A stretch of 64,000 nt of DNA, from contig CAZPKC010000001.1 in assembly GCA_964587125.1 (NCBI GenBank), positions 1 to 64,000 on the forward strand. Direction: 5' to 3'. Of the stretch, positions 52,699 to 61,424 are shown one piece after another. Each line of letters begins with the position of its first letter. Within the stretch, counting starts at the first letter, position 1. The notes under the pieces are model-generated. The model saw only the letters and a program-made list of their open reading frames with translations, searched no databases and had not been told where the DNA came from. A program made the translations under genes and the position numbers. The DNA comes from CAIXLI01 sp964587125. GTDB taxonomy: Bacteria > Pseudomonadota > Alphaproteobacteria > UBA9219.

Positions 52699-53607
52699 TT
52701 AGTTCCCTATCACCACGCGGCGCATCGCAAGCTCGAGCATATCCGGCGTGATGAGTCGTTCCGTCCCTTTGCCGCTGGTGCGCTGGCGGTAAATCGCGGC
52801 GGTTTGGCACATTACGACGATGTCTTCGATTTGCGCCGGATTCGTGACGTTAAGCAAAACTCTAGCTATGAATCCATCGCGCGAAATGCCGGTCAGCTGA
52901 TAGCCTGCCTTCAACGTGCGATCGAGATAAAATTCCGTCACGCTCGCCAGCATGCGGTGAACGTCGCCTTGCAAGGGTTGCGACGGCAACGGCACGACCG
53001 GCGCGCCGGGCAAGGTCAGGGTCACGCCGAACAGATAATCGACTTCGGTGCCCGCGATTAGTTTGTTCGTTGTTCCGACGACCAGCGTGTGGCTGAGTTC
53101 CGACGTCGTTTCGATGACCGCGTCGAGCTCGCTGAGCAATTCCTCGTCCACGCGTTCGTCGATCAGATCGAGGCGCGGGAGCAGAAGCATGATCTTTTTG
53201 TGGCGCGCGCGCATAGCCAGGTGCTTGGCGCGTGCAAGGGCATCGACGTTGCGCGGATTGTGGACGATGATGACGCGGTCGAACGAGGCCTCGATGGCGA
53301 TGCGCTTGGCGAGCGCCTTTTTGCCCGACAGGGGCGGCCCCGCGATGAGGATTTCGTTGCCGAGCCGGAGTTCCGCATAGGCTTCGGGATGGCGCGCGCG
53401 GTCGATAAGGTCGCGGATGTCGGCTAGAAGATCGTCGACCCCCGCCAGTTGCACGTTGAGCCCCGCCACTTCGATGATTTCGAGGCTGAGATCGACCGCG
53501 TGCTTGCGCTTGCGGCGCTCGATGAGGAACTCGAGCAATATGGGAAGCAGGACAATGGCTTCAAGAACGGCTGCGACTGTCAGAATTTGATCGCCAAGGG
53601 AAAGCAT
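52699..53607 (-). CDS. Membrane-anchored AAA protein with degenerate ATP site
   Basis: The 302-residue protein has one N-terminal membrane helix (about 10-28) and an FtsH-like AAA core (GVDDLLADIRDLIDRARHPEAYA). Its Walker A reads GPPLSGKKALA, with Lys where Ser/Thr is usual, and the Walker B position reads MLLLPRLDLID, with Pro-Arg in place of the Asp-Glu pair. Sensor-1 Asn is kept (VVGTTNK). ATP may still bind but hydrolysis looks unlikely, so it could be a structural partner of another AAA protease. No protease domain is attached. Confidence 0.65.
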   Translation of the reverse strand: MLSLGDQILTVAAVLEAIVLLPILLEFLIERRKRKHAVDLSLEIIEVAGLNVQLAGVDDLLADIRDLIDRARHPEAYAELRLGNEILIAGPPLSGKKALAKRIAIEASFDRVIIVHNPRNVDALARAKHLAMRARHKKIMLLLPRLDLIDERVDEELLSELDAVIETTSELSHTLVVGTTNKLIAGTEVDYLFGVTLTLPGAPVVPLPSQPLQGDVHRMLASVTEFYLDRTLKAGYQLTGISRDGFIARVLLNVTNPAQIEDIVVMCQTAAIYRQRTSGKGTERLITPDMLELAMRRVVIGN

Positions 53608-53659
53608 GGGGAAAAGGGGGTTGGTGAAGGGATCGGGGGTGGGTATACAACAAAAACAG

Positions 53660-53687
53660 GATAAACTGAATTTGTTTTCAGTTTATC
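53660..53687. promoter_or_regulatory. Perfect 11-bp inverted repeat
   Basis: GATAAACTGAA (53660-53670) and TTCAGTTTATC (53677-53687) form a hairpin with a six-base loop about 50 bases upstream of the AAA gene. It may be an operator for that gene or part of the neighbouring mobile element. Confidence 0.5.
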
Positions 53688-53721
53688 GTTTGCGCTACGC
53701 GGGAATTGCTGTGCGCAGATA

Positions 53722-54146
53722 TATTAAGTATTGTGTCGTCGGAATACGCCCGGAATTCGAAGTATTGTGTCCCCGAAATTCGTAGTAAGCTGTCCGGCAG
53801 GAATCGCACAGAAACGGCCATAGGAGATAGGCGATGATGTCTTACACGCAGAATGAACTTAGTTCCATCTGGCAAAAAGCCAAGGACGGAAACGGAATCG
53901 ACGCCGAGACTTGTGCTTATACTTGTGCTTATATCAGTATCGACGGAGAATTAGAACAAACGCTGGCGTTTCCCACAGTTGAACCCTACAGCGACTTCAA
54001 TAACGGCGGCTCACCTGTCTATTACACCCGCCACAAACATTCGAAAGAGGCACCGTGGGGGAAGTGGGTGAGGAAGAACTAGGTTAAAGGGGAATGCTGA
54101 TTTTCTCTCCTGCTGCGAAATTCTGGGGACACAATACTACTTAATT
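53722..54146. mobile_element. Inverted-repeat-bounded element carrying one small gene
   Basis: On the left are ATTAAGTATTGTGTCGTCGG (53722-53741) and a second copy, AGTATTGTGTCCCCGAAATT (53761-53780), plus a degenerate third. On the right (54115-54146) is the inverse, GAAATTCTGGGGACACAA and onward to TTAAT. The arms enclose a short gene at 53834 and no transposase, so this resembles a miniature element moved in trans. Ends are approximate. Confidence 0.55.
53834..54082 (+). CDS. Small unrecognised protein inside the repeat-bounded element
   Basis: The 82-residue protein has no signal or membrane segment and no known motif. It contains a repeated CAYTCAY and a Tyr/Asp/His-rich C-terminal half (YYTRHKHSKEAPWGKW). 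An AGGAGATAGG site precedes the double ATG, favouring translation. Its place between inverted repeats suggests a passenger gene. It may be a remnant of a longer gene. Confidence 0.45.
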   Translation: MMSYTQNELSSIWQKAKDGNGIDAETCAYTCAYISIDGELEQTLAFPTVEPYSDFNNGGSPVYYTRHKHSKEAPWGKWVRKN

Positions 54147-54160
54147 AATCGTCCTTATAT

Positions 54161-54204
54161 GCGCCGCAGACGCGGCGCAGCTGGATTCCCGCTTTCGCGG
54201 GAAT
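54161..54204. repeat. Two adjacent palindromes (REP-like)
   Basis: GCGCCGC/GCGGCGC (54161-54178) is followed by ATTCCCGC-TTTC-GCGGGAAT (54185-54204). The second is the ATTCCCGC...GCGGGAATGAC palindrome seen dispersed in several bacterial genomes. It lies between the element at 53.7 kb and the uvrC stop and could end transcription of uvrC. Confidence 0.6.
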
Positions 54205-54236
54205 GACGATAGAAGGGTCGCGGGGATGACGGAGGG

Positions 54237-56126
54237 TTATTTTCTGAAATACTCCCAAATCTTTTGCGCTGTCGTGCGGGAGATGCCGTCGGCGCGCATG
54301 AGGTCTTCCACATCGGCTTCTTCGACCGCTTTGGCCGAGCCCAGATGATTCAAAAGCGCTTTTTTGCGCTTGGCGCCTATGCCCGGAATGTCGTCGAGGC
54401 TCGAGAGGCCAATGGCTTTCGCGCGGCGTGCGCGGTGCGCGCCTATCGCAAAACGATGCGCTTCATCGCGCAGGCGTTGGAGATAATAAAGGGCGGGGTC
54501 TTCCGGCGCGAGGGAGACGGGCGCGAGATGAGGAAGGAAAAAACGCTCGCGGCCGGCGTTGCGATCCGGGCCTTTCGCGATGCCGACGACGGCGATGCCT
54601 TCGATGCCGAACGAACTTAAAACTGCTGCCACTTTATTCACCTGCCCCGCGCCGCCGTCGATCAAAAGCAGATCGGGCCAGAGGCCGGACGTTTTTTCGG
54701 GATCTTCCGTCATCAAACGATGAAACCGGCGCGTCAGAACCTCGCGCATCATGGCAAAATCGTCGGCGGTTTCCGCTTCGCGGATATTGAATTTGCGATA
54801 GGTCTTTTTTAAAAATCCTTCTTCGCCCGCGGCGATCATCGCGCCAACGGCATAGGAACCGGAAATATGCGAGTTGTCGTATACTTCGATGCGTTTGGGC
54901 GGCTCTAGCAGGCCGAAAATTTCTCCGACGCGTTTCAAAAGGCGCGTTTGCTCGGCGCCTTCGGCCAATGCGCGCGCAAGGGATTCTTCGGCGTTTTTCC
55001 GCGCGCTTTCGACGAGGCGTTTTTTATCGCCCGTTTGCGGCGCAACGATGTGGATTTTATGCTGCGCCTGTCCCGACAAAGCTTCGGCAAGCAACGCGCT
55101 TCCTTCAGGCAGCGCATCAACCAACAACAAGGGCGGCACTGGCTTGTCGGCATAAAACTGCGCGATAAAGGCGGAAAGGATTTCAGCGGGCGTCTGGTCT
55201 TTGTGGTGTTTCGGATAAAACAGGCGCGCGCCGTAATTACGTCCCTGACGGAAGAAGAAAACCTGTATCGCCGTTTTGCCGCCTGCTTGATGCAGAGCTA
55301 TGACATCGGCGTCGCCGATGTTCGCAATATGAATGCTTTGACGCGATTGGATGCTTGTCAGAACTTTAATGCGGTCGCGGATTTTGGCGGCGCGTTCGTA
55401 ATCCAAAGAGTCGCTGGCGGTTTCCATCTGCTCGGCCAGTTTTTTTTGGATGTTCCTGTTTTTGCCTTTCAGAAAATCGACCGCATCTTGCACTTGTTCG
55501 GCGTAATCTTCTTTAGTCACAAGACCGACGCAAGGCGCCGTGCAGCGCTTGATGTGATATTGAAGGCAGGGACGCGAACGGTTGGCGAAAAAACCGTCGC
55601 TGCAATTTCTTATCATAAATCCGCGTTGCAAAAGCGTCAGCGTTTCCGTGACAGCCGCGCCCGAGGCGAAGGGGCCGAAATACCAGCCCTTGCGGGCCTT
55701 GGCTCCGCGATGCTTCAGGATTTGCGGAAAATCCGTGTCGCGCGTGATGAGAATATACGGATAGCTTTTATCGTCGCGCAGAAGGATGTTGAATGGCGGA
55801 AGAAAACGCTGGATGTAACTGGCTTCGAGAAGCAAAGCCTCGGCTTCCGTCCTTGTGACGGTGACTTCGAGGCTTTGCGCGAGAGACACCATGCGTTGCA
55901 GCCGTATTGGCAATCGCGCGCGTTGCGTGTATGCCGCTACGCGTTTTTTGAGGTTTTTCGCCTTGCCGACGTAAAGGGGCGCGCCTTTCGCGCCGATCAT
56001 GCGGTAAACACCCGGCTGGTTGGGTAAAGTCTTTATTTGCGCACACAGCATCGCGGCACCTGCGTCGAATTTCGTCGCAGGGCGTGGGAGCTGTTTGGCG
56101 TCTAATGTACGGGTTGAATGCTGCAT
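54237..56126 (-). CDS. uvrC: Excinuclease ABC subunit C
   Basis: The ~629-residue nuclease makes both incisions in nucleotide excision repair. It has the GIY-YIG domain near the N-terminus (PGVYRMIGAKGAPLYVGKAKNLKKR), the UvrB-binding region (IRDRIKVLTSIQSRQ), the RNase H-like half (VYDNSHISG, LLIDGGAGQVNKV) and a C-terminal helix-hairpin-helix pair (LDDIPGIGAKRKKALLNHLG). I use the ATG at 56126; a GTG at 56186 would add 20 residues that are not conserved in the family. Confidence 0.93.
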   Translation of the reverse strand: MQHSTRTLDAKQLPRPATKFDAGAAMLCAQIKTLPNQPGVYRMIGAKGAPLYVGKAKNLKKRVAAYTQRARLPIRLQRMVSLAQSLEVTVTRTEAEALLLEASYIQRFLPPFNILLRDDKSYPYILITRDTDFPQILKHRGAKARKGWYFGPFASGAAVTETLTLLQRGFMIRNCSDGFFANRSRPCLQYHIKRCTAPCVGLVTKEDYAEQVQDAVDFLKGKNRNIQKKLAEQMETASDSLDYERAAKIRDRIKVLTSIQSRQSIHIANIGDADVIALHQAGGKTAIQVFFFRQGRNYGARLFYPKHHKDQTPAEILSAFIAQFYADKPVPPLLLVDALPEGSALLAEALSGQAQHKIHIVAPQTGDKKRLVESARKNAEESLARALAEGAEQTRLLKRVGEIFGLLEPPKRIEVYDNSHISGSYAVGAMIAAGEEGFLKKTYRKFNIREAETADDFAMMREVLTRRFHRLMTEDPEKTSGLWPDLLLIDGGAGQVNKVAAVLSSFGIEGIAVVGIAKGPDRNAGRERFFLPHLAPVSLAPEDPALYYLQRLRDEAHRFAIGAHRARRAKAIGLSSLDDIPGIGAKRKKALLNHLGSAKAVEEADVEDLMRADGISRTTAQKIWEYFRK

Positions 56127-56622
56127 ATTCTTATATGTCTCTTGCTCTTTTTTGTTATCCCCCAAAATTGTGGATAAGTCTGTCACTAATTTCCTTGTGC
56201 GCCGCCGTTTCGCTTATAAATACGCATTTTCCTTCTCTCTGCCTAAAAAACAGGCATACAATGTTAACTTGTTGTTTTTTATAGCATTATTTATGTCAAA
56301 AAAATGAGGGTTAAAATTTTTCGCTCCGTTATGGTAAAAAAACGACGCAAAATAGGCGGGTGTGAACAAGATGCCGCCTCTGCGCTTTTTGAAAACCGAA
56401 GTCAAGACGCAATTTTGGCTTTAAAAGCACCTTGTTATAGGAGCGGGCCCATAAAATCCGACGAACCGTCTGACTTCACTCGCTCTGCACCTCGCCAGTC
56501 GCTTGCCAAGCTAACCGTATTTTATTTCCTCTGGTCGGAACCGCATTGGGCTTTTCACGCACGATCCGATTGTAGGGCTCCGCGCATTTGTGCTAACAAG
56601 AATTTCTTGCAAGTGAAATCCC
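56127..56622. other. Intergenic region between uvrC and pgsA
   Basis: This ~500-base gap holds divergent promoters for uvrC and pgsA. TGTGGATAA near 56171 is a perfect DnaA-box match in an AT-rich stretch. A 108-codon frame at 56304 has no ribosome-binding site and was rejected. I recognise no RNA gene. Confidence 0.6.
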
Positions 56623-57177
56623 ATGTTTAAATCTTTCGCCAATAAACTGACTGTATCCCGGATTGTCGTTATCCCGGCCATTCTGCTGCTTTTGGCTATC
56701 CCGCATGGATGGGCGGCATGGCTTGCGCTTGTCTTGTTCACGTCGGCGGGAATAACGGATTGGCTCGACGGCTATATGGCGCGGCGCGACAACGAAGTGA
56801 CGCGGGTCGGCCAATTCCTCGATCCCATCGCTGATAAGCTGCTCGTTTCGGCCGTCATTCTGGTTCTGGTTTCCACACGGCAAATCAGCGGTTTGAGCGT
56901 GTGGCCTGCGGTCATCATTCTCATGCGCGAAGTCGCCGTTTCGGGCTTGCGCGAATTTCTGGCTGGCATTCGAGTCAGCGTCCCCGTCAGCCGCCTCGCC
57001 AAATGGAAGACGACCATCCAGATGATCGCTTTGGGCTTTTTGATGATCGGCGACCGCTATGCGCCGGATATCGTCCCCGCGACGCTTATCGGAGATTTAG
57101 GCATCTGGATCGCGGGGGGATTCACGCTCGTCACGGCGTGGGATTATTGGCACGCCAGCCTCAAGCATTTCGATTAG
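56623..57177 (+). CDS. pgsA: CDP-diacylglycerol-glycerol-3-phosphate 3-phosphatidyltransferase
   Basis: The 184-residue membrane enzyme makes phosphatidylglycerol phosphate. The CDP-alcohol phosphotransferase signature is complete (DWLDGYMARRDNEVTRVGQF followed by LDPIADK), and about five hydrophobic segments are visible. Length is normal. It ends nine bases from the stop of the convergent HAD gene. Confidence 0.95.
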   Translation: MFKSFANKLTVSRIVVIPAILLLLAIPHGWAAWLALVLFTSAGITDWLDGYMARRDNEVTRVGQFLDPIADKLLVSAVILVLVSTRQISGLSVWPAVIILMREVAVSGLREFLAGIRVSVPVSRLAKWKTTIQMIALGFLMIGDRYAPDIVPATLIGDLGIWIAGGFTLVTAWDYWHASLKHFD

Positions 57178-57185
57178 GCAAAAAA

Positions 57186-57656
57186 TCACGAACGAAGCGT
57201 GGCAAGCAGGCGCTTCGGATTGCGGAAAAGATCGAGTGCGTCAAGAATATCGGTTGATACGATATCGGCATTCGCCATAGCTTCGGCGGCTGCGCATTCT
57301 TTTTGCACGAGAGCGATGCCAAGCGCGGCAGCTTTCAGCATCTTGCAATCGTTGCGCCCATTTCCGATAGCGGCAACGGATTCTGGCCCGAGTCTTGAAA
57401 TATAATCGAGTTTCGCGTCGTCCTGCTTTTCGACGGGAAGGATCGTCAACTTGACCGGCAATCCCTTAAGCTGGTTTGCCGCAAGGCCGAAAGTATCCGC
57501 TGTGATGACGTGGATTTGGATATCTTGCGCGAGCGTTTTAAAAATCCTATCCACGCCGGACAAAAGATTCCCGTCCACAGCCAGCGTTCCATTGTAGTCC
57601 AAAACGAGATGGCTCAATCGAAGGCGGCAAAATCCGGGAATGTCGATATCGATCAT
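57186..57656 (-). CDS. HAD-superfamily phosphatase (soluble P-type ATPase-like)
   Basis: The 156-residue protein has the HAD nucleophile motif in a variant form (LVLDYNGTLA), a Thr in VITADT, a Lys in PVEKQDDAK and the closing GNGRNDCKMLKAA. It matches the small HAD proteins related to the phosphorylation domain of P-type ATPases. The second Asp of the usual DxDGT motif is Asn here (DYNGT), which is normal for that group. It follows galU by five bases. Confidence 0.85.
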   Translation of the reverse strand: MIDIDIPGFCRLRLSHLVLDYNGTLAVDGNLLSGVDRIFKTLAQDIQIHVITADTFGLAANQLKGLPVKLTILPVEKQDDAKLDYISRLGPESVAAIGNGRNDCKMLKAAALGIALVQKECAAAEAMANADIVSTDILDALDLFRNPKRLLATLRS

Positions 57657-57661
57657 TTTCG

Positions 57662-58537
57662 TCAGGCGCCTATGATTTCCTTCAGGGCTTCGCGGATCGC
57701 GTCGCCCATTTCCTCGTGCGCGAGAGCGAAGGCGACGTTCGCCGCGATAAATCCGACCTTGTCGCCGCAATCGTAGCGTTTGCCCTGATAGCGCAAGCCG
57801 TGAAAAGGTTGCTTCCCGATGAGGCGCGCCATGGCGTCGGTCAGTTGAATTTCGCCGCCCGCCCCGATTTGCTTGGCTTCCAGCTCGCGGAAAATTTCCG
57901 GCTGCAAAATATAACGGCCAATAATGGAAAGTGTCGAGGGGGCTTTTTCCGGCGTTGGTTTTTCGACCAATCCCTTGATTTTGGCAAGGCGTCCATCGTC
58001 GGAGTCGATATCCAGAATGCCGTAACGGTTCGTCTGGTCGCGCGGCACATCGACGACGGCGACCATATTGCCGCCGACTTCTTCGTAAGCCTCGATCATT
58101 TGCTTCAAACAAGGTTTTTTCGCCAAAACGACATCGTCGGCGAGCAAAATGGCGAACGGCTCGTTATCGACCAGATGCCTCGCGCACCAAATGGCGTGGC
58201 CCAGGCCCAGCGGCTCGCGCTGGCGCGTGAACAATAATTGGCCTGAGTCGATTTCCGTCGTTCTGAGCAATTCAAGCGCTTCCGTTTTTTTGCGCGCCTC
58301 GAGCGTCCTTTTCAGGTCGCCGTTACTGTCGAAATGGTCTTCCAAAGCCCCCTTGCCGCGGCTTGTGACGAAGATGAACTGTTCGATACCCGCCGCGCGC
58401 GCCTCATCGACCGCGTGTTGGATCAACGGGCGATCGACGAGCGTCAGCATCTCTTTCGGCATCGCCTTGGTCGCGGGCAAGAAGCGCGTGCCGAGGCCGG
58501 CGACGGGGAATACAGCTTTGCGGACTCGTTGTTTCAT
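57662..58537 (-). CDS. galU: UTP-glucose-1-phosphate uridylyltransferase
   Basis: The 291-residue enzyme makes UDP-glucose for envelope polysaccharides and LPS. Key parts are AGLGTRFLPATKAMPKEML, LVDRPLIQHAVDEA, AILLADDVVL and EKPTPEKAPS. It lies between cpdR and the HAD gene in a minus-strand operon. Confidence 0.95.
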   Translation of the reverse strand: MKQRVRKAVFPVAGLGTRFLPATKAMPKEMLTLVDRPLIQHAVDEARAAGIEQFIFVTSRGKGALEDHFDSNGDLKRTLEARKKTEALELLRTTEIDSGQLLFTRQREPLGLGHAIWCARHLVDNEPFAILLADDVVLAKKPCLKQMIEAYEEVGGNMVAVVDVPRDQTNRYGILDIDSDDGRLAKIKGLVEKPTPEKAPSTLSIIGRYILQPEIFRELEAKQIGAGGEIQLTDAMARLIGKQPFHGLRYQGKRYDCGDKVGFIAANVAFALAHEEMGDAIREALKEIIGA

Positions 58538-58551
58538 TTTCTTTTTCTCAT

Positions 58552-58959
58552 CTAAGGAGGTGTCGGCGGCGCCGATAAAGCGTTCTTAACCGCCTCGCAG
58601 ATTTCTTCAAGCGAAAAAGGCTTGGCGATGACCTGATGCACCAAGGCGTTCAGATTATGCGCCCGCAGGCGCTCCTGAACATACCCGGAAATCATGACGA
58701 TGCGCATATCGGGAAAAAGGCGCACCGCCTTCATCGCCAAGGCGATGCCATCGACGTTGGGCATGACGATATCGGTGACAAGAACGTTGAATTCTTCGCG
58801 CGCGAGCATATCAAGGGCTTGCTGTCCGTCGATGGCCCCCGAAACCGCGTACCCGGCGGAAGTCAGCGAACGGACGATGAATTCCCGCACAGCGGGGTTG
58901 TCCTCGGCGACCAGAACTTTCGCGGCATCTGCGTTTGGAAGGCGGTTACGGGTTGGCAT
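58552..58959 (-). CDS. cpdR: CpdR-like response regulator
   Basis: The 135-residue receiver (VLVAEDNPAVREF, VTDIVMPNVDG, MISGY, AKPFSLEE) has the HNLNALVHQVIAKPF region typical of CpdR. Unphosphorylated CpdR directs ClpXP to CtrA, linking the CckA-ChpT phosphorelay to cell-cycle proteolysis. The ATG at 58959 lies inside the end of the zinc-finger gene (14-base overlap) with AGAAGGGA before it. Confidence 0.85.
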   Translation of the reverse strand: MPTRNRLPNADAAKVLVAEDNPAVREFIVRSLTSAGYAVSGAIDGQQALDMLAREEFNVLVTDIVMPNVDGIALAMKAVRLFPDMRIVMISGYVQERLRAHNLNALVHQVIAKPFSLEEICEAVKNALSAPPTPP

Positions 58960-59686
58960 TCCCTTCTTCTTTCCGGGAGATGAATTCAAGATAGACGTCT
59001 TCAATCGTGCGTTCCATAGGCGTCGCGATTTCCGTGTGGAAAGGTATTTTTCCGCCCGGTTCGATAGACGGGACCGGCGCATCGACCCGCCAGCTTAGAA
59101 TAGCGCTTTTATCGGGCCCCAGCGCGCGGGCGTCAATGTCGGGAATGGCTTTCGCTTCGATCGTCGTATTGCAGATCGTTCCGTCGACAAAAAGCTTCAT
59201 CGTGCCGCCGTCGTATCTTAATTCCGATTTGACCCCCTCGAAAACAAGCCCCTCCCAGCCCGGAGAAACGTTTAATCCTAGGACATGGTAAAAACCCGTT
59301 AATTCAGGGAAAGCTTTAGCAACAGAATACCTCTCGACAATCAATACTGAAGCGAGGATCGCAAACAAGACCGTAGCGACAAGAAAAAATAACAGATTAT
59401 TTGGAAAAAAGCTTTTCTCGATGACGGCGGGCAAATTAGCCGTCGGTTTAGCCGGGGTTTCCGGTTTGTTCGGCGCGGGCGGACGCGACGACAAAGGCGA
59501 AGAAGGCGGCGAGGGTTCCGGGATCGGCGCAAAACCCGGAGGCGGCGCGACGACATCGACCGCCGTCGGCAACTTCACGTGCCATTCATGCTTGCACAGC
59601 GCGCAACGCACCTGCCGCCCTCCTTCAGCGAAAAGGCCGATCTGCACCAGATAGCGGGTGCTGCATGAGGGACATTCAATAATCAT
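58946..59686 (-). CDS. MJ0042-type zinc-finger membrane protein
   Basis: The 246-residue protein starts with a zinc ribbon (CPSCSTRYLV then VRCALCKHEWHV). A Pro-rich linker (PPSSPLSSRPPAPNKPETP) leads to one membrane helix (about 95-118, LLFFLVATVLFAILASVLIV) and a DUF3426-like periplasmic domain. Such genes sit divergently from ftsE in many alphaproteobacteria, as here. Role unknown, possibly in envelope regulation. Confidence 0.8.
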   Translation of the reverse strand: MIIECPSCSTRYLVQIGLFAEGGRQVRCALCKHEWHVKLPTAVDVVAPPPGFAPIPEPSPPSSPLSSRPPAPNKPETPAKPTANLPAVIEKSFFPNNLLFFLVATVLFAILASVLIVERYSVAKAFPELTGFYHVLGLNVSPGWEGLVFEGVKSELRYDGGTMKLFVDGTICNTTIEAKAIPDIDARALGPDKSAILSWRVDAPVPSIEPGGKIPFHTEIATPMERTIEDVYLEFISRKEEGNANP

Positions 59687-59827
59687 CGCATCGATAAGCC
59701 GGAATAAGACCTTGGGAACGTATCATTTTATGACCTAAACGGCTAATTTTAAAAGGGGCATCCTTGGGGTTTGGAATCGTCCCTTTTTATGCTAACCGTT
59801 CTGTCTCACTCTAAATTTCAGGGCCAG

Positions 59828-60493
59828 ATGCTTCTTTCTTTTCAAAATGTCAGCCTAAGTTATGAGCCAAAACTCAACATTTTGGACAATATAACCTTTT
59901 CCATTGCTGAGAACGGTTTTTACTTCCTGACCGGTACTTCCGGCGCGGGAAAATCGTCTTTGCTGCGGTTAATCTATCAATCGGAAAGGCCTTCGAGCGG
60001 CCAAATCATCTTGTTCGGCGAATCGTTAACCAACGATGGGCATAAAAAACAGGCCGAAATGCGCCGCAAAATAGGCATCGTTTTTCAGGATTTCCGCCTC
60101 ATCCCGCATCTGACGGCTTGGGAAAACGCCGCCTTGCCGCTGCGCCTGACCGATGCCAAAGAAGATTATATCAAACGCCACACGCAAGAACTTCTGGAAT
60201 GGGTCGGCATAGGGCATCGCATGTATGCCACGCCTCAGGAACTTTCGGGCGGCGAGCAGCAGCGCGTCGCTATCGCCCGCGCCGTGGTGACAAAACCCAG
60301 ATTGCTTCTGGCCGACGAGCCGACCGGCAATGTTGATGAAGATACCGCTTTGAAATTGCTTCACCTTTTCGATGAATTGAACAAACTCGGCACCGCCGTT
60401 ATTCTTGCAACCCACCAAAGCCATTTGGTCGATAAATTTCACAAGCCTGCCCTGCGGTTGGTAAAAGGCAGATTGCAGAAATCTGGAAATTAA
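59828..60493 (+). CDS. ftsE: Cell-division ATP-binding protein FtsE
   Basis: The ABC ATPase pairs with FtsX to control septal peptidoglycan hydrolases. It has Walker A GTSGAGKS (36-43), the FtsE-type GIVFQDFRLIPHLTAWENAALPLR, the signature LSGGEQQR and Walker B LLLADEP. The ATG at 59828 is preferred over 59771 because FtsE homologues begin near MLLSFQNVSLSYE. Confidence 0.93.
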   Translation: MLLSFQNVSLSYEPKLNILDNITFSIAENGFYFLTGTSGAGKSSLLRLIYQSERPSSGQIILFGESLTNDGHKKQAEMRRKIGIVFQDFRLIPHLTAWENAALPLRLTDAKEDYIKRHTQELLEWVGIGHRMYATPQELSGGEQQRVAIARAVVTKPRLLLADEPTGNVDEDTALKLLHLFDELNKLGTAVILATHQSHLVDKFHKPALRLVKGRLQKSGN

Positions 60494-60530
60494 TCCTAAA
60501 GTGCTCTCTGTTTCTAATCTTTGGACTGTC

Positions 60531-61424
60531 ATGTCATTGCCGCGCCATCTTTTCACTCCCGCGTTCCGTGTCCAGCATTTGGGCCGGTCTTTTGCTGCGA
60601 TCGTCGGCATCATGGTTTTTATCGCCAGCTTCGCCACCGCCGCCGAAACCGTTTTGCTGACCGCCAGTTATTTGTGGGGGCAAACGATGGAAACCCGCCT
60701 GACGGTCGAGATTCCGGCCGTCGGCGACGAGGCCTCGATGCCGCAAGCCGAGCGCGTCAGGCAAGCCGTTTCCGTTTTGCGCGCATTGCCGGATGTGGGA
60801 ATGGTGTCGCCCTTGTCCGACAGCGAAGTCGAGCGTTTATTGGGCCCGTGGTTCAACAAGCCCGAACTTCTGCGCGCGCTGCCCTTGCCAACCTTGATCG
60901 ACGTCGACCGCAAACCGGGCGCGGAGTTGAGCGCGCAGAAAATCCAGGCCGCTTTGAAAAACGTCGTCAGCGACGCGAAAGTCAACGATCACGGCGCGTG
61001 GACTCGGGATGTGTGGCGTCTGGTGCGCGGATTGACGCTTTTAGGAGGCCTGACGATCGCCCTGACCGCCCTGACCCTTGTCATCGCCGTCAGCTTGATT
61101 TGCCGCGCCGTCATCGCCGCCGAGCATGAGACGATCTCGCTGCTCCATCTCATAGGCGCGGAAAACAAGGATATCGCCCGCCATTTCCAGTCGCAGGCCT
61201 CGCGGATCGCCGCGCGCGCGGCGGCCATAGGCTTTCTTTTCGCTCTTTTCCTCACCCTCGGTCTGTTTTTCTCCACGCGCGACATTATGAATCTTTCCTC
61301 GCTGGAATGGATACATTGGGTGAGCGTCGGCATTGTGTCTCTTCTGGTTCCTTTTTGCGCGACGGCTATTGCCACGGTGACGGCGCGCATTTCCGTCATG
61401 CGTCTGATAGAAACGTTCCCATGA
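60531..61424 (+). CDS. ftsX: Cell-division protein FtsX
   Basis: The ~297-residue permease partner of FtsE has an N-terminal membrane helix (IVGIMVFIASFATAAE), an extracellular domain, then three further helices (LTIALTALTLVIAVSLICRA, AAAIGFLFALFLTLGLFF, VSVGIVSLLVPFCATAIATV). The ATG at 60531 fits better than the GTG at 60501. It ends in an ATGA overlap with the YdcF-like gene. Confidence 0.9.
   Translation: MSLPRHLFTPAFRVQHLGRSFAAIVGIMVFIASFATAAETVLLTASYLWGQTMETRLTVEIPAVGDEASMPQAERVRQAVSVLRALPDVGMVSPLSDSEVERLLGPWFNKPELLRALPLPTLIDVDRKPGAELSAQKIQAALKNVVSDAKVNDHGAWTRDVWRLVRGLTLLGGLTIALTALTLVIAVSLICRAVIAAEHETISLLHLIGAENKDIARHFQSQASRIAARAAAIGFLFALFLTLGLFFSTRDIMNLSSLEWIHWVSVGIVSLLVPFCATAIATVTARISVMRLIETFP

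Noticed and set aside
56304..56630. 108-codon frame before pgsA
   Set aside because: It has no ribosome-binding site, overlaps the pgsA start and has no family features.
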